Of a DNA stretch of 20,318 bases, positions 1-10,873 are shown piece by piece. Numbering within the stretch: position 1 is the stretch's first letter; every line of letters starts with the position of its first letter. The position numbers were made by a program, and so were the translations under genes. The notes under the pieces were generated by a model. That model saw nothing but the letters and a program-made list of their open reading frames with translations. It made no database searches and had not been told where the DNA came from. Where the stretch lies: contig CAMPGP010000013.1 of assembly GCA_946885545.1 (NCBI GenBank), positions 1 to 20,318 of the forward strand. Reading direction: 5' to 3'. The DNA comes from an uncultured Altererythrobacter sp. GTDB taxonomy: Bacteria; Pseudomonadota; Alphaproteobacteria; Sphingomonadales; Sphingomonadaceae.

Positions 1-48
1 CGACCAAGTGATTAACAGTCACCTACTCTACCGCTGAGCTATCGGGGA
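1..48 (-). tRNA. tRNA-Asn (GTT), 5' part, cut by window edge
   Basis: Read on the minus strand, this begins with the acceptor strand TCCCCGA. A D-arm follows (AGCTCAGCGGTAGAG) and then an anticodon arm whose loop CTGTTAA carries the anticodon GTT, so it decodes asparagine. The window ends in the variable region, so the T-arm and 3' acceptor strand lie outside. A promoter-like pair sits about 25-50 bases upstream, and nadK lies upstream on the same strand. Confidence 0.93.
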
Positions 49-73
49 GCAGCCCCTTCAGGCAGGGGTGCGC

Positions 74-101
74 CTATATGGGCGGGATTTGCGTTTGGCA
101 A
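74..101 (-). promoter_or_regulatory. Predicted promoter of tRNA-Asn
   Basis: On the minus strand a TTGCCA -35 box (101-96) and an ATATAG -10 box (79-74) are separated by 16 bases. The pair lies just upstream of the tRNA 5' end at 48. The tRNA-Pro gene in this window has almost the same arrangement (TTGCCA, 16 bases, CTATAG), which supports the call. No start site has been measured. Confidence 0.5.
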
Positions 102-134
102 GCCCGACCTGCGCGGATTTCGCTTGCGCCCGAA

Positions 135-923
135 TCAGGAGATGAACTGCTCGGCGACGATCCGTTCGTCGAGCGCGTGGCCGGGATCGAACAGTAGCGT
201 CAGTTCGGATTCGCGGGCGATCTCGAGCGTCACTTCCGCAACGTCGCGCAGCTCCTTCTGGTCGGCGACGACAGAGACCGGACGCTTGCCCGGCTCCAGT
301 ACGCGCAACTGAATGCGGCTGCGGTCTGGCAGGATAGCCCCGTGCCAGCGGCGTGGCCGGAACGGGCTGATCGGAGTCAGCGCAAGCAGGTTAGAATCGA
401 GCGGCAGGATGGGGCCGTTGGCCGAGAGGTTGTACGCGGTCGAACCTGCGGGCGTCGCGACGAGAACGCCGTCGCACACCAGCTCTTCTATCCGCACGCG
501 GTCGTCGACCGAGACCTCGATCTTGGCCGTCTGGCGCGTTTCGCGTAGGAGCGAGACTTCGTTGATCGCGCAGAAGGTCGTGCGCGATCCGTCCTGACCG
601 ATGGCTTCCATCCGCAGCGGCGCGATCGCCATCGATCGCGCGCGATTGACCTTGTCGATCAGCTTGCCCGCCTTGCGGTGGCGGTTCATGAGGAAGCCGA
701 CCGTGCCAAGGTTCACGCCGTAGACCGGCTTGACCGCCGCATTGTCGAGCATGTGGTGGAGCGTCTGGAGCATGAACCCATCGCCGCCGATCACCGCGAT
801 CGCCTCCGCCTCGTCGATCGGGCAGAACTCCTGCATCTGGCGCAGATCGTGCGCGGCTTCCTGCGCCCGCTCGGTATCGGAGGCCAGCATGGCCAGCCGC
901 GAGTACCCGTTTGAAACGCCCAT
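135..923 (-). CDS. nadK: NAD kinase
   Basis: The product phosphorylates NAD to NADP in the cytoplasm, using ATP or polyphosphate. The 262-residue protein shows the family signatures in order: GGDG at about residues 46-49 (phosphate-binding loop), the NE pair at 121-122, and TPAGSTAY at about 157-164, close to the usual TPTGSTAY. The C-terminal beta-rich domain follows, and the length is typical of proteobacterial NadK. I chose the start at 923 because GGAG lies 9 bases upstream. An in-frame ATG at 938 would add five residues but has no good ribosome site. The gene reads toward tRNA-Asn and is divergent from the EAL gene, with about 120 bases between their starts. A link to that gene beyond adjacency is not shown. 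Confidence 0.93.
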   Translation of the reverse strand: MGVSNGYSRLAMLASDTERAQEAAHDLRQMQEFCPIDEAEAIAVIGGDGFMLQTLHHMLDNAAVKPVYGVNLGTVGFLMNRHRKAGKLIDKVNRARSMAIAPLRMEAIGQDGSRTTFCAINEVSLLRETRQTAKIEVSVDDRVRIEELVCDGVLVATPAGSTAYNLSANGPILPLDSNLLALTPISPFRPRRWHGAILPDRSRIQLRVLEPGKRPVSVVADQKELRDVAEVTLEIARESELTLLFDPGHALDERIVAEQFIS

Positions 924-1043
924 GGAAGCTGGCTCCATCCCCAGTTGGCGCGCAACCTATGGGCGGGCGTCCCGATTTGCAACGCGCGTGGCGTGGGGGC
1001 AGACGGGGCGGGCGATCTGGGCCAACGCGCGGAGATGCAGGGG

Positions 1044-1843
1044 ATGACATCGACCGACGACCGCCGCTCGACCGCGGATCGCCGAAACCGGCGCGACCAC
1101 GACCGCGCAAGTGAGCTGTCGGACTCGCTCTCGCGGGGAGAGATCGAGGTCCTGTTCCAGCCGCAGTTCGCCTGCGCCGACGGTGCGCTCGCCGGTGCGG
1201 AGGCGCTCGCGCGTTGGCGGCACCCGCGGCGTGGGATGATTGGTGCGGAAGCGATGTTCGCGCTGGGGGGACGGGTGGGCATGGCCGAGGCCATGACCGC
1301 CCATATCGCCACACGCGCCCTTGCCGATGCGGCATTCTGGCCGGGCGATCTGCGACTTTCGATCAACGTAACCGCGGCGGATCTGGGGGCAGAGAATTTC
1401 GCACGCACCATGATCGGCCTCGTCGCCAGATCGGGCATGTCTCCCGACCGTCTCACCCTCGAGATCACCGAGCAGGCGCTGGTGCGCGATGTCGAGCGCT
1501 GCGCGGCTCAGCTGGCAATTCTGGCGGAACGCGGCATTCGCATCGCGCTCGACGATTTTGGCGCGGGGTTCTGCAACTTCCGCTACCTCAAGATCCTTCC
1601 GCTCGACTATCTCAAGCTCGATCGGACGATGGTCGAGGGAACTGTAGGCGACGAGCGAGACCTCGCTGTGTTGCGCGGTATCGTCGCCATGGCCGGGGCG
1701 CTCGATCTCGCCGTAATCGCCGAGGGGATCGAGACCGAAGAGCAACTGGCCATCGTGCGCGCCGAAGGGTGCGCGCTGTTTCAGGGCTTCCTGCGAGCGA
1801 AACCTATGGACGCGGCGGCCTTCGCACAGCTGGCGGCCGAGGC

Positions 1844-1847
<4 letters not shown>
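1044..1847 (+). CDS. Stand-alone EAL-domain cyclic-di-GMP phosphodiesterase
   Basis: This 267-residue protein consists of a short charged N-terminal stretch (about residues 1-28, rich in Arg and Asp) and one EAL domain. The residues needed for cyclic-di-GMP hydrolysis are all visible: E53 of the EAL signature (AEALARW), N108 (SINVT), E140 (LEITE), D170/D171 (LDDFGAGF), K191 (YLKLDR), E227 (VIAEGIE) and Q247 (LFQGF). It is therefore predicted to be an active phosphodiesterase producing pGpG. There is no sensory, receiver or membrane segment, so it probably acts as a soluble enzyme. I chose the start at 1044 because GGAG lies 9 bases upstream; in-frame ATGs at 945 and 1035 are less well placed. 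Its TAA stop interlocks with the TAG stop of mfd on the other strand. Confidence 0.88.
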
Positions 1848-5335
<3,488 letters not shown>

Positions 5336-5436
5336 GTCGTTTCCAAAGTCGAAGCCGCGCGCCGGGTTCCGGGCACGCGCGAAAACCCGCCCGAGGGATT
5401 CGGACGGGGTGCATATGGCGCTTCACATAGAGTATC

Positions 5437-5453
5437 GGCGGGAAAATCCCACC
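5437..5453 (-). terminator. Hairpin between sdhE and mfd, possible weak terminator
   Basis: On the minus strand GGTGGGA-TTT-TCCCGCC forms a 7-bp stem (one T-G pair) beginning six bases after the sdhE stop codon. No U-run follows, so intrinsic termination would be inefficient. It may instead stabilise the sdhE mRNA 3' end or partly insulate mfd. Confidence 0.3.
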
Positions 5454-5458
5454 CGGTG

Positions 5459-5731
5459 TCAGATTTCGACGTAATCGAGCTTCTGCATGGCCGCCATCTG
5501 GGGGCCGGCAAGATGATCGGGCACCGTCTGCGTCTTCAATGCCCAGGCCATGACGTCGACGTCGTCTTCCTCGAGCAGCGCCTCGAACCAGGCTAGGTCG
5601 GCTTCGCTCCAGCCTTCGGCATAGCGGTCGAAGAAGCCGCCGATCATGTAGTCGGCCTCGCGCGTGCCGCGGTGCCAGGCGCGGAAGCGGGCGCGGGAAA
5701 GGCGGCCTTCGACTGTGAGGATTTCGGACAT
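5459..5731 (-). CDS. sdhE: FAD assembly factor SdhE (succinate dehydrogenase assembly factor 2 family)
   Basis: SdhE family proteins help attach FAD covalently to the flavoprotein subunit of succinate dehydrogenase. The 90-residue product has the family's all-helical pattern. It carries the diagnostic RGxxE motif (HRGTREAD, about residues 21-28), then the FFDRYAEGWSEADLAWFEALLEE block and a WAL stretch typical of the fold. I chose the start at 5731 (MSEILTVEG) because the upstream in-frame ATG at 5767 adds 12 residues that do not look like the family. No strong ribosome site is visible at either start. The gene precedes mfd on the same strand and is divergent from recG, with a REP-like element between them. 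This order is familiar from other alphaproteobacteria. Confidence 0.9.
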   Translation of the reverse strand: MSEILTVEGRLSRARFRAWHRGTREADYMIGGFFDRYAEGWSEADLAWFEALLEEDDVDVMAWALKTQTVPDHLAGPQMAAMQKLDYVEI

Positions 5732-5760
5732 GGCGAAGCATCTAGCGGCTTCACCTGCCT

Positions 5761-5840
5761 CCGTCATCCCTGCGCCGGCAGGGTCTCATTATCGCGCTGT
5801 CGACAGGTTATCCGGACCTCCGCCTTCGCGGGGGTGACGG
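5761..5840. repeat. REP-like paired-hairpin element between sdhE and recG
   Basis: The outer arms CCGTCATCCCTGCG (5761-5774) and CGCGGGGGTGACGG (5827-5840) are inverted repeats with two differences, both of which would still give G-U pairs in RNA. The left arm continues into a local hairpin, CCCTGC-GCCG-GCAGGG (5768-5783). The right arm contains CCGC-CTTC-GCGG (5820-5831). Short elements with CGTCATCCC...GGGTGACG ends are scattered in many alphaproteobacterial genomes. I see only one copy here, so its repeat nature is inferred from its form. Confidence 0.55.
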
Positions 5841-5867
5841 TGGAAGATCGCGAGGTTAGGAAACGCC

Positions 5868-7928
5868 ATGCGCCCCGACGTCCTCAACCCGCTGTTCGCC
5901 GAGACTGCGACGCTCGACGGCGTCGGGCCCAAGCTGCAGAAGCCGCTCGACAACCTCGGGCTGACGCGGGTCCGTGACGTGGTCTATCACCTGCCCGAGC
6001 GCTTCGTGACCCGCCGCCCGGTAGCCAATCTCGACGAAGCGAGCGAGAGTGAGCAGATCGTGATCGCGCTGACCCCGATCGAGCACCGTTCCCCCCGGGG
6101 TGGCCGCGGGCCCTATCGCGTGCTGGCGGAGGACGCGATCGGCAACATCTGCGCGCTGACCTATTTCGGACGTGCCTCCTACACCGCCAAGAAGCAGCTG
6201 CCGGTGGGGGAGAAGCGCTGGGTCGCAGGGCGCCTCGACCGCTACGGCGACATGCTCCAGATCGTCCACCCGGATCACGTCTCGGAAGAAGGCGGCGATG
6301 CGCTGGGGCAGCTCTGCGAACCCGTTTACGCGCTGTCCGAGGGGCTGACGCAGCCCAAGGTCGCGAACCTCGTCGGACAGGCGCTGGCGCGGCTGCCCGA
6401 GTTGCCCGAGTGGATCGAGCCGAGCCAGTTCTCGCGTCAGGACTGGCCCGCGTGGTCCGACGCGCTCGCACTCGCGCACAAGGGCGAACACGTCGCGGCG
6501 CGCGACCGGCTCGCCTACGACGAGTTGCTGGCGAACAGCCTCGCGCTGCTGCTGGTGCGGGCAGACAATCGCCGGCGCAAGGGGCAGCCACTGGCGGGCG
6601 ACGGTTCGCTTCGCGCCAGGCTAGCTCTGCCGTTCCCGCTCACGGGTGCGCAGACACGCTCGATCTCGGAAATCGAGGGCGACCTGGCGCAGGAATCGCC
6701 GATGCTGCGCCTGCTCCAGGGCGATGTTGGCGCGGGCAAGACGGTGGTCGCGCTCGAAGCGATGCTCATCGCGGTCGAGGCCGGGAAGCAGGCCGCGCTG
6801 CTCGCTCCGACCGAGATCCTTGCGCGCCAGCATTTCGAGACGTTGCGCGCGATGCTGCGGCCGACAGGCGTCGAGATCGCGCTGCTGACCGGGCGCGACA
6901 AGGGCAGGGCGCGCGAATCGATCCTGATGGGGCTGATGGACGGCAGCATCCAGATCGTGGTCGGCACCCACGCGATCTTTCAGGACAGCGTTTCCTACCG
7001 CGACCTCGCGCTGGTGGTGATTGACGAGCAGCACCGCTTCGGCGTCGCGCAGCGCCTACAACTGGCCGCCAAGGGCCGCCGCTCGCCGCACACGCTCGCG
7101 ATGACCGCGACTCCGATCCCGCGCACGCTGACGCTGGCGCAGTACGGAGAGATGGACGTCAGCCGCCTCGACGAAATGCCGCCGGGTCGCCAGGCGATCG
7201 ACACCCGCGTGGTGGCGCAGGAACGGCTGGCGGATGTGGTCGAGGCGGTCGGGCGGCACGTGGCAGGTGGTCAGCAGGCCTACTGGGTCTGCCCGATGGT
7301 TCGCGAACTCGAGAGCGAGGACATTGCCGCAGCCGAGGCGCGCTACGCTACCCTCCGTGAGCGGTTCGGTGAGGCGGTCGTGCTCGTCCACGGCCAGCTG
7401 AAGGGCGAGGTCAAGGACGCCGCAATGGAGCGCTTCGCTAGCGGCGAGGCCAAGCTGCTCGTCGCGACGACCGTGATCGAGGTCGGTGTCGACGTACCAG
7501 CTGCGACCTTGATGGTGATCGAACAGGCCGAACGCTTCGGCCTCGCCCAGCTACACCAGCTGCGCGGTCGGGTAGGGCGGGGCAGTGAGAAGTCGACCTG
7601 CCTGCTGCTACGCGGCGATGTGCTGAGCGAAACGGGTCGCGAACGTCTCGCCCTGATGCGCGAGACGCAGGATGGGTTCCGGCTGGCGGAAGAGGACCTG
7701 CGCCTGCGCGGCGGCGGCGAACTGCTCGGTACGCGGCAATCGGGCGACACTCCGTTCCGAGTCGCCGGTCTCGAACAGATCCAGCGCCTCCTCCCGCTCG
7801 CGCACGACGACGCGCGCCTGCTGATCGAACGCGACGGCGGGCTGGAAGGCGAGCGCGGCGCGGCCGCGCGCATCCTGCTCTACCTGTTCGAACGCGACTG
7901 GGGCGTACAGCTATTGCGTGGAGGCTAG
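5868..7928 (+). CDS. recG: ATP-dependent DNA helicase RecG
   Basis: RecG is a double-strand DNA translocase that remodels stalled forks, R-loops and D-loops. The 686-residue protein opens with a helix-hairpin-helix-like stretch (LDGVGPKLQKPL, about 16-28) and the wedge/OB domain (about 55-150). The SF2 motor follows, with Walker A GDVGAGKT (285-292), DEQH (386-389), TATPIPRTL, and the motif-VI region QLRGRVGRG. A C-terminal RecG wedge-contacting region closes the protein (FRLAEEDLRLRGGGELLGTRQSG). The start at 5868 has a GGA-type purine run 5-8 bases upstream. It is divergent from sdhE and convergent with the GGDEF-EAL gene, sharing a CTAG in which both stop codons sit. The C-terminal half resembles Mfd, as expected from the family relationship. 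Confidence 0.97.
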   Translation: MRPDVLNPLFAETATLDGVGPKLQKPLDNLGLTRVRDVVYHLPERFVTRRPVANLDEASESEQIVIALTPIEHRSPRGGRGPYRVLAEDAIGNICALTYFGRASYTAKKQLPVGEKRWVAGRLDRYGDMLQIVHPDHVSEEGGDALGQLCEPVYALSEGLTQPKVANLVGQALARLPELPEWIEPSQFSRQDWPAWSDALALAHKGEHVAARDRLAYDELLANSLALLLVRADNRRRKGQPLAGDGSLRARLALPFPLTGAQTRSISEIEGDLAQESPMLRLLQGDVGAGKTVVALEAMLIAVEAGKQAALLAPTEILARQHFETLRAMLRPTGVEIALLTGRDKGRARESILMGLMDGSIQIVVGTHAIFQDSVSYRDLALVVIDEQHRFGVAQRLQLAAKGRRSPHTLAMTATPIPRTLTLAQYGEMDVSRLDEMPPGRQAIDTRVVAQERLADVVEAVGRHVAGGQQAYWVCPMVRELESEDIAAAEARYATLRERFGEAVVLVHGQLKGEVKDAAMERFASGEAKLLVATTVIEVGVDVPAATLMVIEQAERFGLAQLHQLRGRVGRGSEKSTCLLLRGDVLSETGRERLALMRETQDGFRLAEEDLRLRGGGELLGTRQSGDTPFRVAGLEQIQRLLPLAHDDARLLIERDGGLEGERGAAARILLYLFERDWGVQLLRGG

Positions 7929-9931
7929 GCGACCTTGAGGGCAGGGGCGGTGCCGGATGCACTGAGCGCCTCGGCTGCTTCGAATTCCAGCGGTTCGGAG
8001 AAGTAATAGCCCTGCGCCTGGTCGCAGCCGAGCAGCCGCAACGCTTCGATGTGCTCCTCCGTCTCGGTTCCTTCGGCCACGATCGAGACGCCGAGACTGC
8101 GCGCGAGTTCGACGATCGCCCTGACGATGTCGACGCCCGCCTGTCCCTCGGAGATCGCGCTGATGAACGAACGGTCGATCTTGAGCGTCTCGAATGGGAA
8201 CTTCTGGAGGTAGGAGAAAGTCGAATATCCGGTGCCGAAGTCGTCGATGCTGAGCGACAGCCCCATCGCGCGCAGTTCGGCGATCACCGAGGCGGTGACC
8301 TCGTCCTCGCCAAGCGCCACGCCTTCGGTCACTTCGAGGCTGACCTGATGTGGCGCGATATCGTTCCGCTCCAGGATATCGGCGACGTGGCACGCGAATG
8401 CGCTCCGCAACTGAAGGGGCGACACGTTGATGCTCATGCGTAGCTGGTTCGACGGATCGCGCCGGGCGTTCATCCTCGCAAGTGCAGCCAGCGACCGGTC
8501 GAGAACCCAGCTGCCGAGTTCGTCGATCAGCTCGTTGTCTTCGAGCAGGGGAATGAATTCCGAAGGCGACACCTGATCCCCATCGGGACTCGTCCAGCGA
8601 GCGAGCGCTTCGAAGCCGTTCACGTTTCCATCGGCGAGTGCGACGATCGGCTGGTAGGCGATTGAGAAGCCGTCGAAGCCGCCTGCGATCGCGATCGAAA
8701 GCTGCTGCACCAGGCGGTCTCGCCGGGCCGTTTCCTGGCGGCGGATATTATCGTAGATCATCACCTGCGAACGCCCTGCCGCCTTGGCCGCATACATCGC
8801 GTCGTCGGCGTCGCGGACGATCGTTTCGCCGCCGCATTCGTTGTCGCTCGATTTGGCAAGGCCGACCGAAACGCCGATCCGCACCGTATGCCTGCCAAGC
8901 GTCATCGGCGCGCCGACCGTTTTCACCACGCGGTTCGCCACCGCTTCGGCGATCGCGTCGACGGTGTCGCGTTCGTCCTCGATCAGGATGCAGAACTCGT
9001 CACCGCCCATGCGGGCGATGGTCGCCTGCGCGCGCGCGGCATCGCGCTCGACGCATTGGGCAAGCACGGCTGCCACGTGCACCAGCACCGCATCCCCGAC
9101 CGCGTGGCCCAGGCCGTCGTTGACCGCCTTGAACCGGTCGAGGTCGAGAAAGAGCACGCAGTACCCGGTACCTGCACGATCCTGCATCTGCTCGGCGCGC
9201 TGCAGACGATCGGCGAAAAGCTGGCGGTTGGGCAGACCGGTCAGCGGATCGTGAAGCGCGTCGTGCGAGAGACGCTCGGACATCTCGATCCGCTCGTGCA
9301 TCCGCGCGACCTGCGCCGCCACCTGCATGAGAAGATCAAGGAGGCCGTCGCGCAGCGTACTGTCCTTGGCGGCCATGAATTCCATTACGGCGACCACCCG
9401 TTCGCCCGAGAGTACCGGCACGGCCATGGCGCAACGCATCCCGCACTTCATCGCGACCAGGCGTCGCGCGAAGGCCATCGCAGAGCCGGCGATGGAATCC
9501 TCGACCACAGGTTCGCGCTGGGAAATCGCGCGTACGACGGGATCGTCGCCATTGGCGAGAGCAATCAGGGTTTGCCGGGCAAAATGACCGAGGGAGTTTG
9601 CATCCTCGTGCATCGAACGCGCGACCAGGGCCGGGCGGAGGGACTGGCTCGCTTCGTCGACGAAAAACACGCTGCCGAACGGCCATCCAGTGCGTTCCAG
9701 AACGCCTTCGATTGCGACCGTCAGCACTTCTTCGAGATTTCGGGCGCGATTGGCATAAGCCGCGACCTTGCCGAGCAGTTCGGCGTCGAGCTTGTGTTCG
9801 TAGAGCTGGGTAAGGCCGGATTCGGCCATGCGCTCGACTTCGGCCCGCGCAATGCGTTCACGTGCGAGCCGTTTTTCGAGGCGCGCGACCCTGTCGCAGC
9901 AGTCGGCGCAGGTGGACTCGGCCTCGTTCAT
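7925..9931 (-). CDS. GAF-GGDEF-EAL cyclic-di-GMP enzyme, probable H-NOX partner
   Basis: This 668-residue protein has four parts. A short coiled-coil start contains a Cys cluster (C8, C11, C12). A GAF-like sensory domain spans about 52-210 (GWPFGSVFFVDE). A GGDEF diguanylate cyclase domain spans about 225-395, with GGDEF intact at 309-313. A C-terminal EAL domain spans about 410-655, with E441, N502, E533, D563/D564, K584, E620 and Q640. Both catalytic sites look complete, so it could make or break cyclic-di-GMP. The inhibitory I-site RxxD is degenerate: R300 is present but the Asp position is A303. No membrane segment is visible. Its ATG overlaps the H-NOX stop codon (ATGA), so the two genes are translationally coupled and the H-NOX protein is the likely regulator. 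Its stop interlocks with that of recG. Confidence 0.93.
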   Translation of the reverse strand: MNEAESTCADCCDRVARLEKRLARERIARAEVERMAESGLTQLYEHKLDAELLGKVAAYANRARNLEEVLTVAIEGVLERTGWPFGSVFFVDEASQSLRPALVARSMHEDANSLGHFARQTLIALANGDDPVVRAISQREPVVEDSIAGSAMAFARRLVAMKCGMRCAMAVPVLSGERVVAVMEFMAAKDSTLRDGLLDLLMQVAAQVARMHERIEMSERLSHDALHDPLTGLPNRQLFADRLQRAEQMQDRAGTGYCVLFLDLDRFKAVNDGLGHAVGDAVLVHVAAVLAQCVERDAARAQATIARMGGDEFCILIEDERDTVDAIAEAVANRVVKTVGAPMTLGRHTVRIGVSVGLAKSSDNECGGETIVRDADDAMYAAKAAGRSQVMIYDNIRRQETARRDRLVQQLSIAIAGGFDGFSIAYQPIVALADGNVNGFEALARWTSPDGDQVSPSEFIPLLEDNELIDELGSWVLDRSLAALARMNARRDPSNQLRMSINVSPLQLRSAFACHVADILERNDIAPHQVSLEVTEGVALGEDEVTASVIAELRAMGLSLSIDDFGTGYSTFSYLQKFPFETLKIDRSFISAISEGQAGVDIVRAIVELARSLGVSIVAEGTETEEHIEALRLLGCDQAQGYYFSEPLEFEAAEALSASGTAPALKVA

Positions 9932-10458
9932 CGAAGCCAGCTCACCTCGAGGCGATCGGGCGCTTCGCCGGCGCTTGGCTTCTCGACTGCGATGCGGTCG
10001 CCATAGACCTCGGCAGCACCGTCGAGAAAGCCGTGCGCCAAGTCGATCATCTCGCGCTCAGATTCGTATTTCAGGCTCACGACGTCCTCACCACTACGTC
10101 GCATGTGGAAGAACGGACACTTCGCGTCGGGATAGAGCTTGCGTACCTCGGGGTGGATCATCTCGTTCACCGACAGCACGAAATCCTGCGACGACCCGTG
10201 CGGGTCGAACAGCGAGGGATAGAGCTCGCGCAGCAGGGGCATCGCGCGCATGCCGAACCAGTGGAGGACTTGCGCACGGGTCTGGCCGGTCTTGGCAGCG
10301 GCCGCGGCGACGAGCGCCTCGATTTCCGAATCGTCGTAATTGCCGAGCGAGCTGTAGGCGCCGGTCACTTCGGCATCGTCGATCAGATCGTCCCAAGCGT
10401 CGACGCCGTACTCGTCGGTCACGACCCGCTCCAGCAGGTTGAAAATCACGCCCTTCAT
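9928..10458 (-). CDS. H-NOX haem nitric-oxide-binding sensor protein
   Basis: H-NOX proteins bind haem and sense NO (or O2), then control a partner enzyme. The 176-residue protein matches the family along its length. It has the start MKGVIFNLLE, proximal His H102 (in SVNEMIHPEVRKLYP), P115 against the haem, and the propionate-binding YxSxR motif (Y131, S133, R135). Distal positions equivalent to W9, N74 and Y140 of the O2-binding Caldanaerobacter (Thermoanaerobacter) tengcongensis protein are Leu, Pro and Leu, which suggests NO rather than O2 sensing. The only Cys is C114, so the C-terminal zinc site of some relatives is absent. I chose the start at 10458 because GGAG lies about 7 bases upstream and the numbering then matches the family exactly; an ATG at 10500 is less likely. 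It is followed with a 4-base overlap by the GGDEF-EAL gene. Confidence 0.93.
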   Translation of the reverse strand: MKGVIFNLLERVVTDEYGVDAWDDLIDDAEVTGAYSSLGNYDDSEIEALVAAAAAKTGQTRAQVLHWFGMRAMPLLRELYPSLFDPHGSSQDFVLSVNEMIHPEVRKLYPDAKCPFFHMRRSGEDVVSLKYESEREMIDLAHGFLDGAAEVYGDRIAVEKPSAGEAPDRLEVSWLR

Positions 10459-10685
10459 GCCGGTGCTCCCCTTGGCCTTTCCGCGTGGGTAAGCACGCAA
10501 GGTTAGGGAGTTGCTAACGATGTAGCGGACTGCTTTCGCACAACATGCCTCGAAGCAGCGTCGGCGATCGGCTTCTGGCGATCAAGGATCATCGGCGTCA
10601 TCGCCATGCAAACTGAAGTCGGAGCAGGATCGACAGTGGAGCGTCCCGGGAAGGGATTCCGAGACCGACAGATGGCTAGCCAAAT

Positions 10686-10762
10686 TGGTCGGGGAGAGAG
10701 GATTCGAACCTCCGGCCCCTGCCTCCCGAAGACAGTGCTCTACCAGGCTGAGCTACTCCCCG
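10686..10762 (-). tRNA. tRNA-Pro (CGG)
   Basis: On the minus strand the 77-base sequence starts CGGGGAG and ends CTCCCCG-A-CCA, giving a perfect 7-bp acceptor stem with CCA encoded. The anticodon stem CTGTC/GGCAG encloses the loop TTCGGGA with anticodon CGG, and the T-loop is TTCGAAT. Upstream, 10774-10799 forms a strong GC-rich hairpin in the likely precursor leader. Confidence 0.95.
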
Positions 10763-10816
10763 ACCGTGTCGGTCCCGCGCGGGCAAAGCCCCGTGCGGGT
10801 CGAGGCAAGGCGCGCC

Positions 10817-10844
10817 CTATAGGCAGGGCGACGCGGGGTGGCAA
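10817..10844 (-). promoter_or_regulatory. Predicted promoter of tRNA-Pro
   Basis: A TTGCCA -35 box (10844-10839) and a CTATAG -10 box (10822-10817) on the minus strand are 16 bases apart, about 55 bases before the tRNA. The layout nearly repeats that upstream of tRNA-Asn. The site lies just upstream of thyA on the other strand. Confidence 0.5.
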
Positions 10845-10873
10845 GCGGGCATTTGCCGGGCTAGGGGAGTGTC

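Noticed and set aside
5672..5977. Plus-strand open frame across the sdhE-recG gap
   Set aside because: It translates the REP-like element into the familiar false peptide (RHPCAGRVSLSR type) and overlaps sdhE and recG.
10502..10518. GTTAG-N7-CTAAC inverted repeat upstream of H-NOX
   Set aside because: The 5-base arms are short enough to arise by chance, and it matches no NO-responsive site known to me (for example TTGAT-N4-ATCAA). Kept only as a note.
10686..10762. tRNA-Pro and tRNA-Asp as integration sites of a mobile element
   Set aside because: No duplicated tRNA 3' end, integrase or composition shift is seen next to either gene.
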